From assembly GCF_009828055.1 (NCBI RefSeq), contig NZ_WTYB01000001.1, positions 759,183 through 823,182 of the forward strand: DNA of 64,000 nucleotides, given 5' to 3'. Position numbers and translations under genes: made by a program. Source of the DNA: Erythrobacter ramosus (GTDB taxonomy: Bacteria > Pseudomonadota > Alphaproteobacteria > Sphingomonadales > Sphingomonadaceae). Under the pieces are notes generated by a model. It saw only the letters and a program-made list of their open reading frames with translations, was not told where the DNA came from and did no database searches. Every line of letters starts with the position of its first letter. Positions within the stretch are counted from its first letter, which is position 1. Positions 7,884 through 17,140 of this stretch are shown piece after piece.

Positions 7884-8327
7884 ATGACCGCATCTCGCTT
7901 CGCGTCCCCTGAAGATTCCATCGCTTATATGAAGAAAGTCGCCGTCGCGCGCTCGGGCTTCTCGGCATGGCTTGATATCGAGCCGGTGAAGGTGTGGGAG
8001 GGGGAGAGCGAATTGCTGCTGGTGATGCGGCCCGAAATGACCCAGCACCACGGCTATGCCCATGGCGCGATTGTCGGGCTGATGGCCGACAATGCCTGCG
8101 CTTGGGCTGGGGCATCGGTCGCAGGAGATGTGGTGACGGGGGGCTACACCATCGACTTTCTGCGCCCGGCCAAGGGAGAGCGGCTGCGTGCGCGTGGCAC
8201 AGTCGTCAAGGCAGGCAAGCGGCAGGTGGTGGTGCGCGCAGATGTGTGGGCCGAAAGCGGCGGCGAGGCGCCGGTCCATGTCGCGGTGGCGCAGGCGACG
8301 ATCGTGCCGACCGAGATCGCAGCCTGA
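7884..8327 (+). CDS. PaaI-type hotdog-fold thioesterase
   Basis: 147 residues forming one hotdog domain. The central helix with HHGYAHGAIVGLMADNACAW matches the PaaI/YbgC-like thioesterase signature, and GGYTIDFLRPAKGERLRA is the following beta strand pair. Such enzymes hydrolyse acyl- or aroyl-CoA thioesters in the cytoplasm; the substrate is unknown. AAAGGAAG upstream supports the start. Divergent pairing with the HxlR regulator suggests control by an electrophile or aromatic compound, as an inference. Confidence 0.88.
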   Translation: MTASRFASPEDSIAYMKKVAVARSGFSAWLDIEPVKVWEGESELLLVMRPEMTQHHGYAHGAIVGLMADNACAWAGASVAGDVVTGGYTIDFLRPAKGERLRARGTVVKAGKRQVVVRADVWAESGGEAPVHVAVAQATIVPTEIAA

Positions 8328-8374
8328 TCCAAGCCCGCTAGGCGCGCCTCCTCACCCATGTTAGGCTAGCAGCC

Positions 8375-9052
8375 ATGGACGGGGCAATCATCACACTCAT
8401 CGCGGCCAATGTGGCATTCGTCGGCACGCATTTCGCCATGTCGCACCCTCTGCGCAGCGGCATGGTCAAGGCCTTGGGGGCGGGCGGGTTTCAGGGGGCC
8501 TATACCGTCGTCAGCTTTGCCACGCTGGCGTGGGTCTATTTCGCCTTTACCGCCGCGCCGCCGGCTGACCTGCCGGGATCGGGCGATGTCGGCTGGATCG
8601 CAGCGACGATCATCACCCTGCCTGCGATGATCCTGCTTGCAGGCTCGTTTATGGGCAATCCCGCGCTGCCGACCCCGATGGCCGAAGCGCAGGCGCGCGC
8701 CGAGCCCAAGGGCGTGTTCCGCGTTACCCGCCACCCGATGATGTGGGCGATCGGCCTGTGGGCGGCTTCGCACCTCATCCTGTTCTGGAGCACCCGAACA
8801 ATGGTCACCGCGCTCGCCATGGGCGTGCTGGCACTGGTCGGCGCGAAGTTTCAGGACGCCAAGAAGGAAGTTCTGATGGGCGAGAGCTGGGCCGAGTGGG
8901 AGAGCAAGACCAGCTATTGGCCGCGCTGGGGGGCGCTCTTCAGCGTCGGCGCGGTGCCGCTGATTGCGGGGACAGTGTTGTGGCTGGCGGGCAGCTATAT
9001 CCACCTGTGGCGCGCTGGCATCCCGGCGGGGGTGTTCAAGTGGTTGGCCTAA
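8375..9052 (+). CDS. NnrU-family membrane protein
   Basis: 225 residues with five to six membrane segments and the NnrU features: THFAMSHPLR near the N-terminus and FRVTRHPMMWAIGLWA in the middle. The RHP motif resembles the one in isoprenylcysteine methyltransferase-like membrane enzymes. NnrU was first linked to nitric oxide and nitrite metabolism, but most family members, including this one away from denitrification genes, have no proven function; a role in carotenoid or other isoprenoid chemistry has been proposed for relatives. It is convergent with the following crotonase gene, nine bases apart. Confidence 0.85.
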   Translation: MDGAIITLIAANVAFVGTHFAMSHPLRSGMVKALGAGGFQGAYTVVSFATLAWVYFAFTAAPPADLPGSGDVGWIAATIITLPAMILLAGSFMGNPALPTPMAEAQARAEPKGVFRVTRHPMMWAIGLWAASHLILFWSTRTMVTALAMGVLALVGAKFQDAKKEVLMGESWAEWESKTSYWPRWGALFSVGAVPLIAGTVLWLAGSYIHLWRAGIPAGVFKWLA

Positions 9053-9061
9053 ACCCCTGCA

Positions 9062-9859
9062 CTACTCGCCCGTAAACACCGCGCCCCGCTTCTCGATCAG
9101 CGCGGCGACGCCCTCGGCGTGGTCGGCAGTGGTGTGCATCATCGCTTGCGTGTTCGCGGCGAGTTCCAGCGCTGTGTCGTAACTCGTCTGCTGGCCCTGC
9201 CGCAGCAGGTTTTTGGTATGGCGCAGCGAGTGCGGCGGGAGCAACGCAATCCGGCCCGCCAGTGCGCGCGCCTCGTCCATCAGCGCCTCTGGGGCGACCA
9301 CCCGGCTGACAAGGCCCCAGTCCTTCGCCGTCGCAGCGTCGATCACATCGCCGGTGTAGAACAGCTCCGCCGCGCGGCTCATCCCGATCACGCGGGGCAG
9401 GATCCAGGTGCCGCCATCGCCGGGGATGATCCCCAGTTTGAGGAAGGTCACGCCGAACTTCGCGCTCTCGCTGGCAATGCGGATATCGGCGAGGCAGGCG
9501 ACATCGCAGCCCAGCCCGATCGCCGGGCCATTGACCGCCGCGATCACCGGCACGCGCAGGCCATAGAGCGCGCGCAGCATCAGATGGATATTGTCGCGGT
9601 AGCCGTCCGAAATCGCCGGAGTGGTTCCGCCAAACGTGCCGGTCTTGTCCCGCATCGCCTTTACATCGCCGCCCGCGCTGAAGGCCCGCCCGGCGCCTGT
9701 CAGGATCACCACCCGGCATTCCATGTCGCGGTTGATCGCATTAGCGACCCGGACAAACTCATCCCCGTCGCCCGGCGCGCCCAGCGGGTTCATGGACTCC
9801 GCCCGATCGAGCGTGAGAATGGTGACAGGGCCTTCTTTGGCAATCTGGATCAGTGACAT
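9062..9859 (-). CDS. Crotonase-family protein (enoyl-CoA hydratase/isomerase-like)
   Basis: 265 residues with a crotonase fold: the oxyanion-hole segment GRAFSAGGDVKAM and GIIPGDGGTWILPRVIG. Aligning with rat enoyl-CoA hydratase, the first catalytic Glu position (CEL) is Asp (CDV) and the second (PEI) is replaced by Phe (TFL). It is therefore unlikely to be a standard hydratase and may be an isomerase or another acyl-CoA enzyme. The ATG at 9859 is used, with AAGG upstream; a TTG six bases earlier is less likely. It stands alone between NnrU and the MlaA-like gene. Confidence 0.85.
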   Translation of the reverse strand: MSLIQIAKEGPVTILTLDRAESMNPLGAPGDGDEFVRVANAINRDMECRVVILTGAGRAFSAGGDVKAMRDKTGTFGGTTPAISDGYRDNIHLMLRALYGLRVPVIAAVNGPAIGLGCDVACLADIRIASESAKFGVTFLKLGIIPGDGGTWILPRVIGMSRAAELFYTGDVIDAATAKDWGLVSRVVAPEALMDEARALAGRIALLPPHSLRHTKNLLRQGQQTSYDTALELAANTQAMMHTTADHAEGVAALIEKRGAVFTGE

Positions 9860-9977
9860 CAGCAACCTTGCACGTTTGCGACAGATAATTCACCTTGCGT
9901 ATAGGCGGGGGATGGCAAGGGCAAGGCTGGCGCCCCGCGGCCCGTGCTAATGATAGGGGTCGAAGCGGAGAACTTGA

Positions 9978-10997
9978 TTGCCCAGCCTGACCTTGCTTGC
10001 GACCCCGCCCCAGCTGCTGAGCGCCGCGCTCGCGCTGGCCGCGCCGCAGCCTCAGGCACCCCCGCCGCCACCGCAGGTCGTTCCGCTCGAATGGAACCTG
10101 GCCGCGGTGCAGGACAGCGCGCTGCCTGCGACAGATGGCCCGCCCGATGACGCCGCACCCCCGCCGCCCGAAGGCGAGACGGCGGATGGTGAGCCGGCCA
10201 ACGAAATCGTAGTCGAGGGCGAATATGGCCCACCCAAAAGCGATCCGCTCGAACGCGTCAATGAAGAGAGCTATCGCCTGACCCAGGCGGTCGATCAAAC
10301 GCTGGTCGAGCCGATGGCCAATGCCTATCGCGATGGCCTGCCCGAACCGATCCGCGACGGGCTGGGCAATGTCGTGCGCAATCTGGCCGAGCCGACCAAT
10401 GCGCTGAATTTCCTGCTACAAGGCAAGGTCGGCAAGGCGTTTGAGACGTTGGGGCGGCTGGCGATCAATTCCACCATTGGTGTGGGCGGCCTGTTCGACG
10501 TGGCGGGCAAGAAGGCAGATATTCCCTATCGCCGCAACGGCTTTGGCAACACGATGGGCTATTACGGCATCGGGCCGGGGCCGTATATGTTTGTGCCAGT
10601 GACCGGGCCAACAAGCGTGCGCGATTTTATCGGACTTACGCTGGATCAGGCGCTGCTGCCCTTCGCGTTCGGCAAGCCGTTCAACAAGCCGACCTATACG
10701 GTTCCGTATTTCGTGGTGAACTCGCTCGACCAGCGGCTGGAGTTCGACGCGGAGATTGCCGCTATCCGCAACTCGGACGATCCCTACCTGATGCGGCGCG
10801 AAACATATCTCGCCAAGCGCCGCCGCGATATCGCGCTGTTGAAGGGCGAACCGATTTCGGAACTGGACCAGATGCGGCTGGAGGAACTGGAGGGGACGCC
10901 TTCTTTTGACACTGCCGCGCCGCCTCCGGTTGCGAATGTTGCGCCTGTCGAACCGCCTGCCAACCCCGAGGCTCTGCTGATCACTCAGCCGCGCTAG
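9978..10997 (+). CDS. mlaA: MlaA/VacJ-like protein without a lipobox
   Basis: 339 residues. The MlaA core begins around residue 88 with DPLERVNEESYRL and includes EPTNALNFLLQGKVGKAF, RLAINSTIGVGGLFDVA and GYYGIGPGPYMFVPVTGPTS. MlaA removes mislocalised phospholipids from the outer leaflet of the outer membrane with the MlaFEDB system. The start is TTG, preceded by GGAGA; a stop codon sits directly upstream in frame. The N-terminus is signal-like but has no lipobox Cys, followed by a proline-rich stretch (PQPQAPPPPPQ), so the protein may not be a lipoprotein. No other mla genes are adjacent. Confidence 0.88.
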   Translation: MPSLTLLATPPQLLSAALALAAPQPQAPPPPPQVVPLEWNLAAVQDSALPATDGPPDDAAPPPPEGETADGEPANEIVVEGEYGPPKSDPLERVNEESYRLTQAVDQTLVEPMANAYRDGLPEPIRDGLGNVVRNLAEPTNALNFLLQGKVGKAFETLGRLAINSTIGVGGLFDVAGKKADIPYRRNGFGNTMGYYGIGPGPYMFVPVTGPTSVRDFIGLTLDQALLPFAFGKPFNKPTYTVPYFVVNSLDQRLEFDAEIAAIRNSDDPYLMRRETYLAKRRRDIALLKGEPISELDQMRLEELEGTPSFDTAAPPPVANVAPVEPPANPEALLITQPR

Positions 10998-11415
10998 GTC
11001 GCGCCAAATCCAGCCAGCGCGCGAAGTTGCGCACGGTCAGCGGCCAGTCCTTCGGCCAATCGGGCAGGCCGCTTTCGGAGAGGCCCCGCTGATCCGCCCA
11101 GACCTGCGGCCATTCCATCGTGACATCGCCATCGTCGATGCACAGGTCGTTGAGCAAGAGATCATCGGGGTGCGGTGTCAGCCGCGGTTCGACATAAAAC
11201 AGCGCCTGTTCCCACATGAAGCGGGCGGCCTCGGGCGAGCAATCCTGCGCCATCATTGCGAGGAACTCTGCCTCAGTGGGGTTGGGGCGGCGAGCGGCGA
11301 CCCGGCGATGCGCGTACCGCACCATCACGAAGCCGAGCGCCAACCAGACCACGAGGGCCGCAACGACGAACCCTGTCACCGCCAGCCATTCGGGGATGCC
11401 GAGCAATTCGCCCAT
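10981..11415 (-). CDS. Hypothetical protein with one N-terminal membrane helix
   Basis: 144 residues. One membrane helix (VTGFVVAALVVWLALGFVMV) near the N-terminus is followed by a basic patch and a soluble acidic domain with DDLLLNDLCIDDGDVTMEW. That segment faintly recalls acyl-carrier-like DUF1493 proteins, but I cannot assign the family. It starts 13 bases after dxs ends on the same strand, so it is probably the second gene of the dxs operon. Its 3' end overlaps the mlaA end by 17 bases. Confidence 0.65.
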   Translation of the reverse strand: MGELLGIPEWLAVTGFVVAALVVWLALGFVMVRYAHRRVAARRPNPTEAEFLAMMAQDCSPEAARFMWEQALFYVEPRLTPHPDDLLLNDLCIDDGDVTMEWPQVWADQRGLSESGLPDWPKDWPLTVRNFARWLDLARPSAAE

Positions 11416-11428
11416 CGGCGCGCAGCTG

Positions 11429-13357
11429 TTACGCCCGCGCCTCTTCGCCCGTGATCCCCGTGCTGTTGTGCTTCAACGCCTTGAGCACCGTATCGACGAT
11501 CTGCGGTGCGTTGAGGCCAGCCTCATCATACTGCTTTATCGGATCGTCGTGATCGATGAAGGTATCGGGCAGGCGCAGCGTGCGCACCTTCAAACCATTA
11601 TCCGTCAGGCCGGTATCGCTGGCGAAGGTCAGCACGTGCGCGCCGAGGCCGCCGATCGAGCCTTCCTCGACCGTGACGATCACCTCATGGGTGCGCATCA
11701 GCTTGGCAATCAGGTCTTCGTCCAGCGGCTTGGCAAAGCGCAGGTCAGCGACGGTGGTGGAAAGCCCCTTGGCCTCCAGCGTGTCGGCGGCCTTGAGCGC
11801 TTCCGTCAGGCGCGAACCGAGCGAAAGGATCGCCACCTTGGTGCCTTCACGCACCAACCGGCCCTTGCCGATTTCGAGCTTCACCGGAACCTCTGGCAGC
11901 GGAACCCCGGTGCCATTGCCGCGCGGATAGCGGAAGGCGATCGGCCCTGCGTCATACTCGGCGGCGGTGTAGGTCATGTGGACCAACTCGGCTTCGTCAG
12001 CCGCAGCCATCACCACCATGTTCGGCAAGGTGGCGAGATAGGTGATGTCGAAGCTGCCTGCGTGCGTCGCCCCGTCGGCGCCGACCAGACCGGCGCGGTC
12101 AATGGCGAAGCGCACCGGCAGGTTCTGGATGCACACATCGTGCACCACCTGATCGTAGGCGCGCTGGAGGAAGGTGGAGTAGATCGCCGCAAACGGACGC
12201 ATCCCTTCGGCAGCGAGGCCTGCTGCGAAGGTGACCGCGTGCTGCTCGGCAATGCCGACGTCGAAGGTGCGAGTGGGGTGCGCCTTCGCAAACTTGTCCA
12301 CGCCCGTGCCGCTCGGCATTGCGGCGGTGATTGCGCAGATGCGGTCGTCCGTGTCGGCCAGCTTCGCCAGCGTCAGGCCGAACACGTCCTGATAGGCAGG
12401 CGCGCTGGGGGCGCTTTTGGCCTTTTCGCCGGTGATGACGTTGAACTTGGGCACGCCGTGATACTTGTCGGCAGAGTTCTCCGCCGGGGCATAGCCCTTG
12501 CCCTTCTCGGTCACGACATGGATCAGCACCGGGCCTTCCGAGGTATCGCGCACATTCTCCAGCACCGGCAGCAGGTGATCGAGATTATGCCCGTCAATCG
12601 GGCCGACATAGTAGAAGCCCAGCTCCTCGAACAAGGTTCCGCCGGTTACCATGCCGCGGGTGAATTCCTCGGCCTTGCCGATGGTGTCGTGCATCCGGCG
12701 GCTCATCTTCTGGATGACGCGCGATGCGAGGCTGCGGATGCCGAGATATTCGCTCGATGACACCATCCGCGCGAGATAGGCGGACAGGCCCCCCACCGGC
12801 GGTGCGATCGACATGTCGTTATCGTTGAGGATCACGATCAAGCGATTGCCGGCCTGTGCGGCGTTGTTCATCGCCTCATAGGCCATGCCCGCGCTCATCG
12901 AGCCGTCGCCGATCACCGCGATGCCGCGTCCCGCCTTGCCCTGCATCTTGTTAGCCATGGCAAAGCCCAGCGCTGCCGAGATCGAGGTCGACGAGTGCGC
13001 CGCCCCAAAGGGATCGTATTCGCTCTCCGACCGCTTGGTGAAGCCCGACAGCCCGCCGCCCTGGCGCAGCGTGCGGATCCGGTCCCGCCGACCGGTGATG
13101 ATCTTGTGCGGGTAACACTGGTGGCCCACGTCCCACACCAGCTTGTCGGTGGGTGTGTTGAACACGTAGTGGATCGCCACGGTCAGTTCGACCACGCCCA
13201 GACCCGATCCCAGATGCCCACCCGAAGTGCTGACCGCATCGATCATCTCGGTGCGCAGTTCGTCGGCGAGTTGGCGGAGCTGTTCGGGCTTGAGGCGGCG
13301 CAGGTCGTCAGGGGTGTCAACCTGATCGAGCAACGGTGTGTAAGGCGATTGTGTCAT
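11429..13357 (-). CDS. dxs: 1-deoxy-D-xylulose-5-phosphate synthase
   Basis: 642 residues, the usual length. The thiamine diphosphate site [16 protein letters not shown] with ILNDNDMSI, and the glutamate that activates the cofactor in VGIAEQHAV, are intact. The enzyme condenses pyruvate and glyceraldehyde 3-phosphate, the first step of the MEP isoprenoid pathway, which feeds carotenoids, quinones and hopanoids in such bacteria. The N-terminus [20 protein letters not shown] is typical. It leads a short operon with the membrane protein downstream. About 245 bp upstream separate it from zur on the same strand. Confidence 0.97.
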   Translation of the reverse strand: MTQSPYTPLLDQVDTPDDLRRLKPEQLRQLADELRTEMIDAVSTSGGHLGSGLGVVELTVAIHYVFNTPTDKLVWDVGHQCYPHKIITGRRDRIRTLRQGGGLSGFTKRSESEYDPFGAAHSSTSISAALGFAMANKMQGKAGRGIAVIGDGSMSAGMAYEAMNNAAQAGNRLIVILNDNDMSIAPPVGGLSAYLARMVSSSEYLGIRSLASRVIQKMSRRMHDTIGKAEEFTRGMVTGGTLFEELGFYYVGPIDGHNLDHLLPVLENVRDTSEGPVLIHVVTEKGKGYAPAENSADKYHGVPKFNVITGEKAKSAPSAPAYQDVFGLTLAKLADTDDRICAITAAMPSGTGVDKFAKAHPTRTFDVGIAEQHAVTFAAGLAAEGMRPFAAIYSTFLQRAYDQVVHDVCIQNLPVRFAIDRAGLVGADGATHAGSFDITYLATLPNMVVMAAADEAELVHMTYTAAEYDAGPIAFRYPRGNGTGVPLPEVPVKLEIGKGRLVREGTKVAILSLGSRLTEALKAADTLEAKGLSTTVADLRFAKPLDEDLIAKLMRTHEVIVTVEEGSIGGLGAHVLTFASDTGLTDNGLKVRTLRLPDTFIDHDDPIKQYDEAGLNAPQIVDTVLKALKHNSTGITGEEARA

Positions 13358-13601
13358 AGCGCCCAGCTTTACACAGGGAAAACCGGCCTGTCGATGCAGG
13401 GTTGATCGAGATCAAGCCTGGCGCGCCCGTCACCCGTCGCAGGCTTTGGCCCCGGCCTGTTGGAGACACATGAGACACGGTCCATAAACGAAAAGCCTGT
13501 CGTCGCACAGTGCGGCAGCGCAGCACAGGCGGAAAGGCGAGAGAGTTCGGTCATCCGGCGCTTATGCCCGTGGCGTCAGCAGTAGGAAACAGCTGGCAGC
13601 G

Positions 13602-14066
13602 TCAGGTGCAGGCCTTGCACAGCCCGCGGATCTCGAGCACCGGGCGTTCCGCCTTGAAGCTGCGGGCGGCGGCGATGGCGCGGACGGCGCGGCTCACATC
13701 CTCATCGTCGACATGGGCCGCCTCGCCGCATTCGTCGCAGACGAGGAAGATGCAATCATGCGCGCAACCCGGATGGGTGTTGGCGAGATAGGCGTTGGCG
13801 CTTTCGACCCGCAAGGCGAGGTTGTTGGCCACGAACACATCGAGGATGCGATAAACACTGTTCGGCGCCACCCGCTTGCCACGCGCCGCCGAGAGATTGT
13901 CGGCAATGTCATAGGCCGAGACCGGGCGCTCATGCCGGGCGAGTTCGGCAAACACCGCCTCACGCATGGTGGTCCACTGCTCGCCCGCAGTCACCAGCGC
14001 ACGCGCGGCTTCGGCGACAAGATCCTGTCCGGTGTGTTCCTGATGGCTGTGCGCGTGCTGTCCCAT
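13602..14066 (-). CDS. zur: Zinc uptake regulator, Fur family
   Basis: 154 residues. The winged helix (MREAVFAELARHERPVSAYD, then RVAPNSVYRILDVFVANNL) matches Fur proteins. The C-terminal dimer domain carries two Cys pairs, CDEC and CKAC, plus HPGCAHDC, the pattern of zinc-sensing Zur. With zinc bound it represses zinc importers and related genes. I start at the ATG at 14066 (MGQHAHSHQEH, a His-rich N-terminus); the frame is open to 14189 but the added residues look non-coding. An imperfect palindrome directly before this ATG suggests autoregulation. Confidence 0.88.
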   Translation of the reverse strand: MGQHAHSHQEHTGQDLVAEAARALVTAGEQWTTMREAVFAELARHERPVSAYDIADNLSAARGKRVAPNSVYRILDVFVANNLALRVESANAYLANTHPGCAHDCIFLVCDECGEAAHVDDEDVSRAVRAIAAARSFKAERPVLEIRGLCKACT

Positions 14067-14090
14067 GTCTGCTGATATAATGAGACAGAC
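14067..14090. promoter_or_regulatory. Imperfect palindrome before zur, candidate autoregulatory site
   Basis: GTCTG and CAGAC flank the AT-rich core CTGATATAATGAGA immediately upstream of the zur start codon. Fur-family sites are AT-rich inverted repeats of about this size overlapping promoters. It differs from Zur boxes I know, so the assignment is tentative. Confidence 0.3.
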
Positions 14091-14178
14091 GGGTAAGCGC
14101 CAGTGGGGAGAGGCCACGGTAACTTGGCCCCCACCCTTCTTCGCAACCGCTGGGATGACGCTTGGGTCGAAGGAATTC

Positions 14179-14859
14179 TCAGCCAGCATCCCTGAGGAAA
14201 CTGGCCCGGTAGATGTTCGGGAACATGGTCTTGAGCGCCGTCACCTTGGGCGCGTCCCAGCGCACGATGTAGCGGCTGGTCGGATTGATCGCCATGTAGT
14301 CCTGATGATAGGCCTCAGCCGGATAGAATGCCTTGTAGGCTTCGATCCGGGTGACGATCGGGTTCTTCCAGATCCCCGCCTTGCCGAGCTGGGCGATATA
14401 GGCCTTGGCGACGGCGGCCTGTTCGGCGTTCAAAGGCACGATCGCGCTGCGATAATGCGCGCCGGTGTCCGGGCCCTGACGGTTCTTCAGCGTCGGATCG
14501 GCGACCACCGAGAAGAAGATCCGCAGCAATTGGTCATAGCGCACCACCGCCGGGTCATAGGTGATCCGCACGGCTTCGGCATGATTGGTCACGCCGCTGG
14601 AGACGAGGTCGTATTTGGCGCTCGCTGCGTTGCCGCCATGATAGCCCGATACGGCGGAAGTCACACCCTTCACATGGCTGAAAACGCCTTCCACACCCCA
14701 GAAACAGCCACCAGCGAAAACGGCGGTTTTTAGGCCTTTCGCTTCTTTGGCAGTGCGGGTCGCGGCGGGGGCGTTGACGGCTTCTTCGGCAACCGCGGGT
14801 TCCGCGCAGGCGCTCAGGGCCAGCGACGTGGCGGCGAGCAGGGCAGCAATCTTGTGCAT
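14179..14859 (-). CDS. msrA: Peptide methionine (S)-S-oxide reductase, predicted lipoprotein
   Basis: 226 residues. The MsrA active-site motif GCFWG puts the nucleophile at Cys52. Further family segments are SGYHGGNAASAKYDLVSSG, GPDTGAHYRSAIV and EAYHQDYMA. A signal peptide with lipobox LSAC (Cys18) precedes the domain, so this copy should repair oxidised methionines in exported proteins rather than in the cytoplasm. It follows a 61-residue membrane protein gene with a four-base gap and lies upstream of zur on the same strand. Confidence 0.93.
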   Translation of the reverse strand: MHKIAALLAATSLALSACAEPAVAEEAVNAPAATRTAKEAKGLKTAVFAGGCFWGVEGVFSHVKGVTSAVSGYHGGNAASAKYDLVSSGVTNHAEAVRITYDPAVVRYDQLLRIFFSVVADPTLKNRQGPDTGAHYRSAIVPLNAEQAAVAKAYIAQLGKAGIWKNPIVTRIEAYKAFYPAEAYHQDYMAINPTSRYIVRWDAPKVTALKTMFPNIYRASFLRDAG

Positions 14860-14863
14860 GGGG

Positions 14864-15049
14864 TCAGCGTCCTTCGGGCGCGATCACGAACTCCGCCGAT
14901 GGGCCGGGTGTCTCATGCCGTTCGGCAGCCTGCGCGGCCGGAGCCAGCTCGCCCACCCAGCTCTCCGCCTTGGCGCCCGCGATCAGCAGGGCTCCGAAGA
15001 CGAAGCCGATGCCGAAATTGCGGAACAGGTCAGGAGAGAACAGACGCAT
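14864..15049 (-). CDS. Small single-pass membrane or exported protein
   Basis: 61 residues: MRLFSPDLFRNFGIGFVFGA begins a hydrophobic segment that continues LLIAGAKAES, then a short polar tail rich in Ala, Glu and Pro. The hydrophobic part may be a membrane anchor or a signal peptide cleaved after AKA. The stop lies four bases before the msrA start, so the two are likely co-transcribed. No function is recognisable. Confidence 0.55.
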   Translation of the reverse strand: MRLFSPDLFRNFGIGFVFGALLIAGAKAESWVGELAPAAQAAERHETPGPSAEFVIAPEGR

Positions 15050-15239
15050 GGGGAACTCGTGATTCGTGTGGTTGCCGCCAATGCCTCTGCCCGATGCCGA
15101 ATTGCAGCGGGATGAACATGGCGGTCAGGCCCGATTAGGTCGCGGCCCTAACTTAGTTACGGAACGGCTGAGAAAAAGTTGAGATGAAGTGTGGTTCGTG
15201 CCGAGCCGTGCGCGCGGTGCGACGAATGCAGGGGAATGC

Positions 15240-15527
15240 GTAAGGCGGTACGCGCCCTCGCCCCTCCACCACCCTGCGGGTGGTCCCCCTCCCCGAGCAA
15301 GCTCGAGGAGGATTAACGGGCCGCAGGCCCGCGAGCGCACGCGCGTGAGCCGCAGGTGCCCCGTAGCGAAGCGGAGGGAATAGCACCGAGGACGAAGGCG
15401 CGGAGGCGCCTTCGAAACCAAACCGGCCTAAAGGGCCGCAAGGCCGACTGGCCGCCCGCAGGCGCTTGATCCCGTAGGGATCGAAACAGCGCAGAGGACG
15501 AAGGCGCGGAGGCGCCTTCGAAACACA
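15240..15527. repeat. Cluster of GC-rich hairpin repeats downstream of purH, copies B and C
   Basis: This occupies most of the gene-free stretch 15050-15529. A 31-base unit beginning GAGGACGAAGGCGCGGAG occurs identically at 15388-15418 and 15494-15524; each contains the palindrome AAGGCGCGGAGGCGCCTT. Two further hairpins lie upstream: ACCACCCTGCGGGTGGT near 15265 and a CTCC...GGAG stem near 15290-15310. The block ends six bases before the purH stop codon. The same family occurs inverted at 1076-1190. I see no open frame with coding character here. Confidence 0.7.
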
Positions 15528-15529
15528 AG

Positions 15530-17131
15530 TCAGTGCCGGAAATGCCGCATCCCGGTGAACACCATCGCGAGGCCCGCCGCATCCGCCGCCGCGATTACCT
15601 CGTCGTCACGGATCGAGCCGCCCGGCTGGATCACGGCGGTCGCGCCTGCCTCGGCAGCCGAGATCAGCCCGTCCGCGAAGGGGAAGAATGCGTCCGAAGC
15701 AACCGCGCTGCCAACCGTGCGCGGCGCAGACCAGCCGTGGGTTTCGGCGGCTTCCTTCGCCTTGATCGCAGCGATGCGCGCAGAATCACGGCGGTTCATC
15801 TGGCCTGCGCCGATCCCGGCGGTCGCGCCGTCCTTCGCATAGACGATGGCGTTGGACTTGACGTGGCGGGCGACGGTCCAGGCGAACAGGCAGTCCTTGA
15901 GCTCCTGATCCGTCGGCGCGCGCTTGGTGACGACCTTGAGGTCATCAAGGCTCACCGCCCCTGCATCGCGCGACTGGATCAGCATCCCGCCCGCGATCGT
16001 CTTCATCGCAAACCCACCCCGGCGCGGGTTCGGCAGCGCCCCGCATTCCAGCAGACGCAGGTTCTTCTTCTTCGCAAAGATTTCGCGCGCCTCGGCGCTG
16101 ACGCTGGGAGCGATGACGACTTCGGTGAAGATCGCAGAGATCGCCTCGGCCGTTGCGGCATCAAGCTCGGTGTTCACCGCCACGATCCCGCCAAAGGCCG
16201 AGACCGAATCGCAGGCCAGCGCCGCTTCCCACGCTTCCAGCAGCGAGCCCGATTGTGCGACGCCGCAAGGGTTGGCGTGCTTGACGATCACGACCGCAGG
16301 CGACTGTCCGGCAAACTCGGCCGCCAGTTCCAGCGCGGCATCGGCGTCATTGAGGTTGTTGTAGCTCAGTTCCTTGCCCTGCAACTGCACCGCCTGCGGC
16401 ACCCCGCGCGCGCCGACGATCTGCGGGACATAGATCGCTGCGGCCTGATGCGGGTTTTCGCCATAGCGCAGCGTGTCGGCGCGCTTGAGGGCGATGGGGA
16501 GGGTATCGGGGAACATTGTCGGCTCGGCACTCGCAGCGGGCGAGAACGCGAACCAGCTGGCGATCGCGCTGTCATAGGCGGCGGTGCGGGCATAGGCCTT
16601 GCCGGCCATCCGCGTGCGGAACGCGTGGCTTGTCGCGCCGCCATTGGCGTCCATCTCTTCGACCAGCGTGGCGTAGTCCGCCGGGTCGGTGAGGATCGTC
16701 ACGAAACCGTGGTTCTTCGCCGCAGACCGCACCATCGAAGGCCCGCCGATGTCGATATTCTCGATCACGTCCGCGCGGGCGGCGCCCTTCGCCACGGTCG
16801 CCTCAAACGGGTAGAGGTTCACCACGACGAGATCGATCGCGCCGATCCCGTGTGCCTCCATCGCGGCGACGTGTTCGGGGTTGTCGCGCAGGGCGAGCAG
16901 ACCGCCGTGGACTGTGGGGTGGAGGGTCTTCACCCGTCCGTCCATCATCTCGGGAAAGCCGGTGAGTTCGGACACGTCCTTCACCGCAAGCCCCGCATCG
17001 CGCAGCGCCTTGGCGGTGCCGCCAGTGCTGACCAGTTCGACGCCGCGAGCGGCCAGCGCCGCGCCCAGTTCAGCCAAACCCGCCTTGTCGGACACTGACA
17101 GCAGCGCCCGCGTAATCGCCTTCTCGCTCAT
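15530..17131 (-). CDS. purH: Bifunctional AICAR transformylase/IMP cyclohydrolase
   Basis: 533 residues, full length. The N-terminal MGS-like IMP cyclohydrolase domain ([20 protein letters not shown] ... [17 protein letters not shown]) is followed by the AICAR transformylase domain with [10 protein letters not shown]. The enzyme carries out the last two steps of de novo purine synthesis, using 10-formyltetrahydrofolate. It is the third gene of the rpe-heparinase-purH group, nine bases after the heparinase gene. Confidence 0.97.
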   Translation of the reverse strand: MSEKAITRALLSVSDKAGLAELGAALAARGVELVSTGGTAKALRDAGLAVKDVSELTGFPEMMDGRVKTLHPTVHGGLLALRDNPEHVAAMEAHGIGAIDLVVVNLYPFEATVAKGAARADVIENIDIGGPSMVRSAAKNHGFVTILTDPADYATLVEEMDANGGATSHAFRTRMAGKAYARTAAYDSAIASWFAFSPAASAEPTMFPDTLPIALKRADTLRYGENPHQAAAIYVPQIVGARGVPQAVQLQGKELSYNNLNDADAALELAAEFAGQSPAVVIVKHANPCGVAQSGSLLEAWEAALACDSVSAFGGIVAVNTELDAATAEAISAIFTEVVIAPSVSAEAREIFAKKKNLRLLECGALPNPRRGGFAMKTIAGGMLIQSRDAGAVSLDDLKVVTKRAPTDQELKDCLFAWTVARHVKSNAIVYAKDGATAGIGAGQMNRRDSARIAAIKAKEAAETHGWSAPRTVGSAVASDAFFPFADGLISAAEAGATAVIQPGGSIRDDEVIAAADAAGLAMVFTGMRHFRH

Positions 17132-17140
17132 GGTGGAAAT

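Noticed and set aside
11216..12760. A 514-residue plus-strand frame opposite dxs
   Set aside because: dxs is unmistakable on the other strand, and the antisense translation is low-complexity and without motifs.
13358..13601. A small gene between dxs and zur
   Set aside because: The frames found are short, without a ribosome-binding site or a convincing composition; it is more likely the dxs leader.
15240..15527. CRISPR array
   Set aside because: There are only two exact copies of the 31-base unit, 106 bases apart, each palindromic, with no regular spacers and no cas genes.
15533..17098. A 521-residue plus-strand frame opposite purH
   Set aside because: A shadow of purH with Arg/Gly/His-rich composition.
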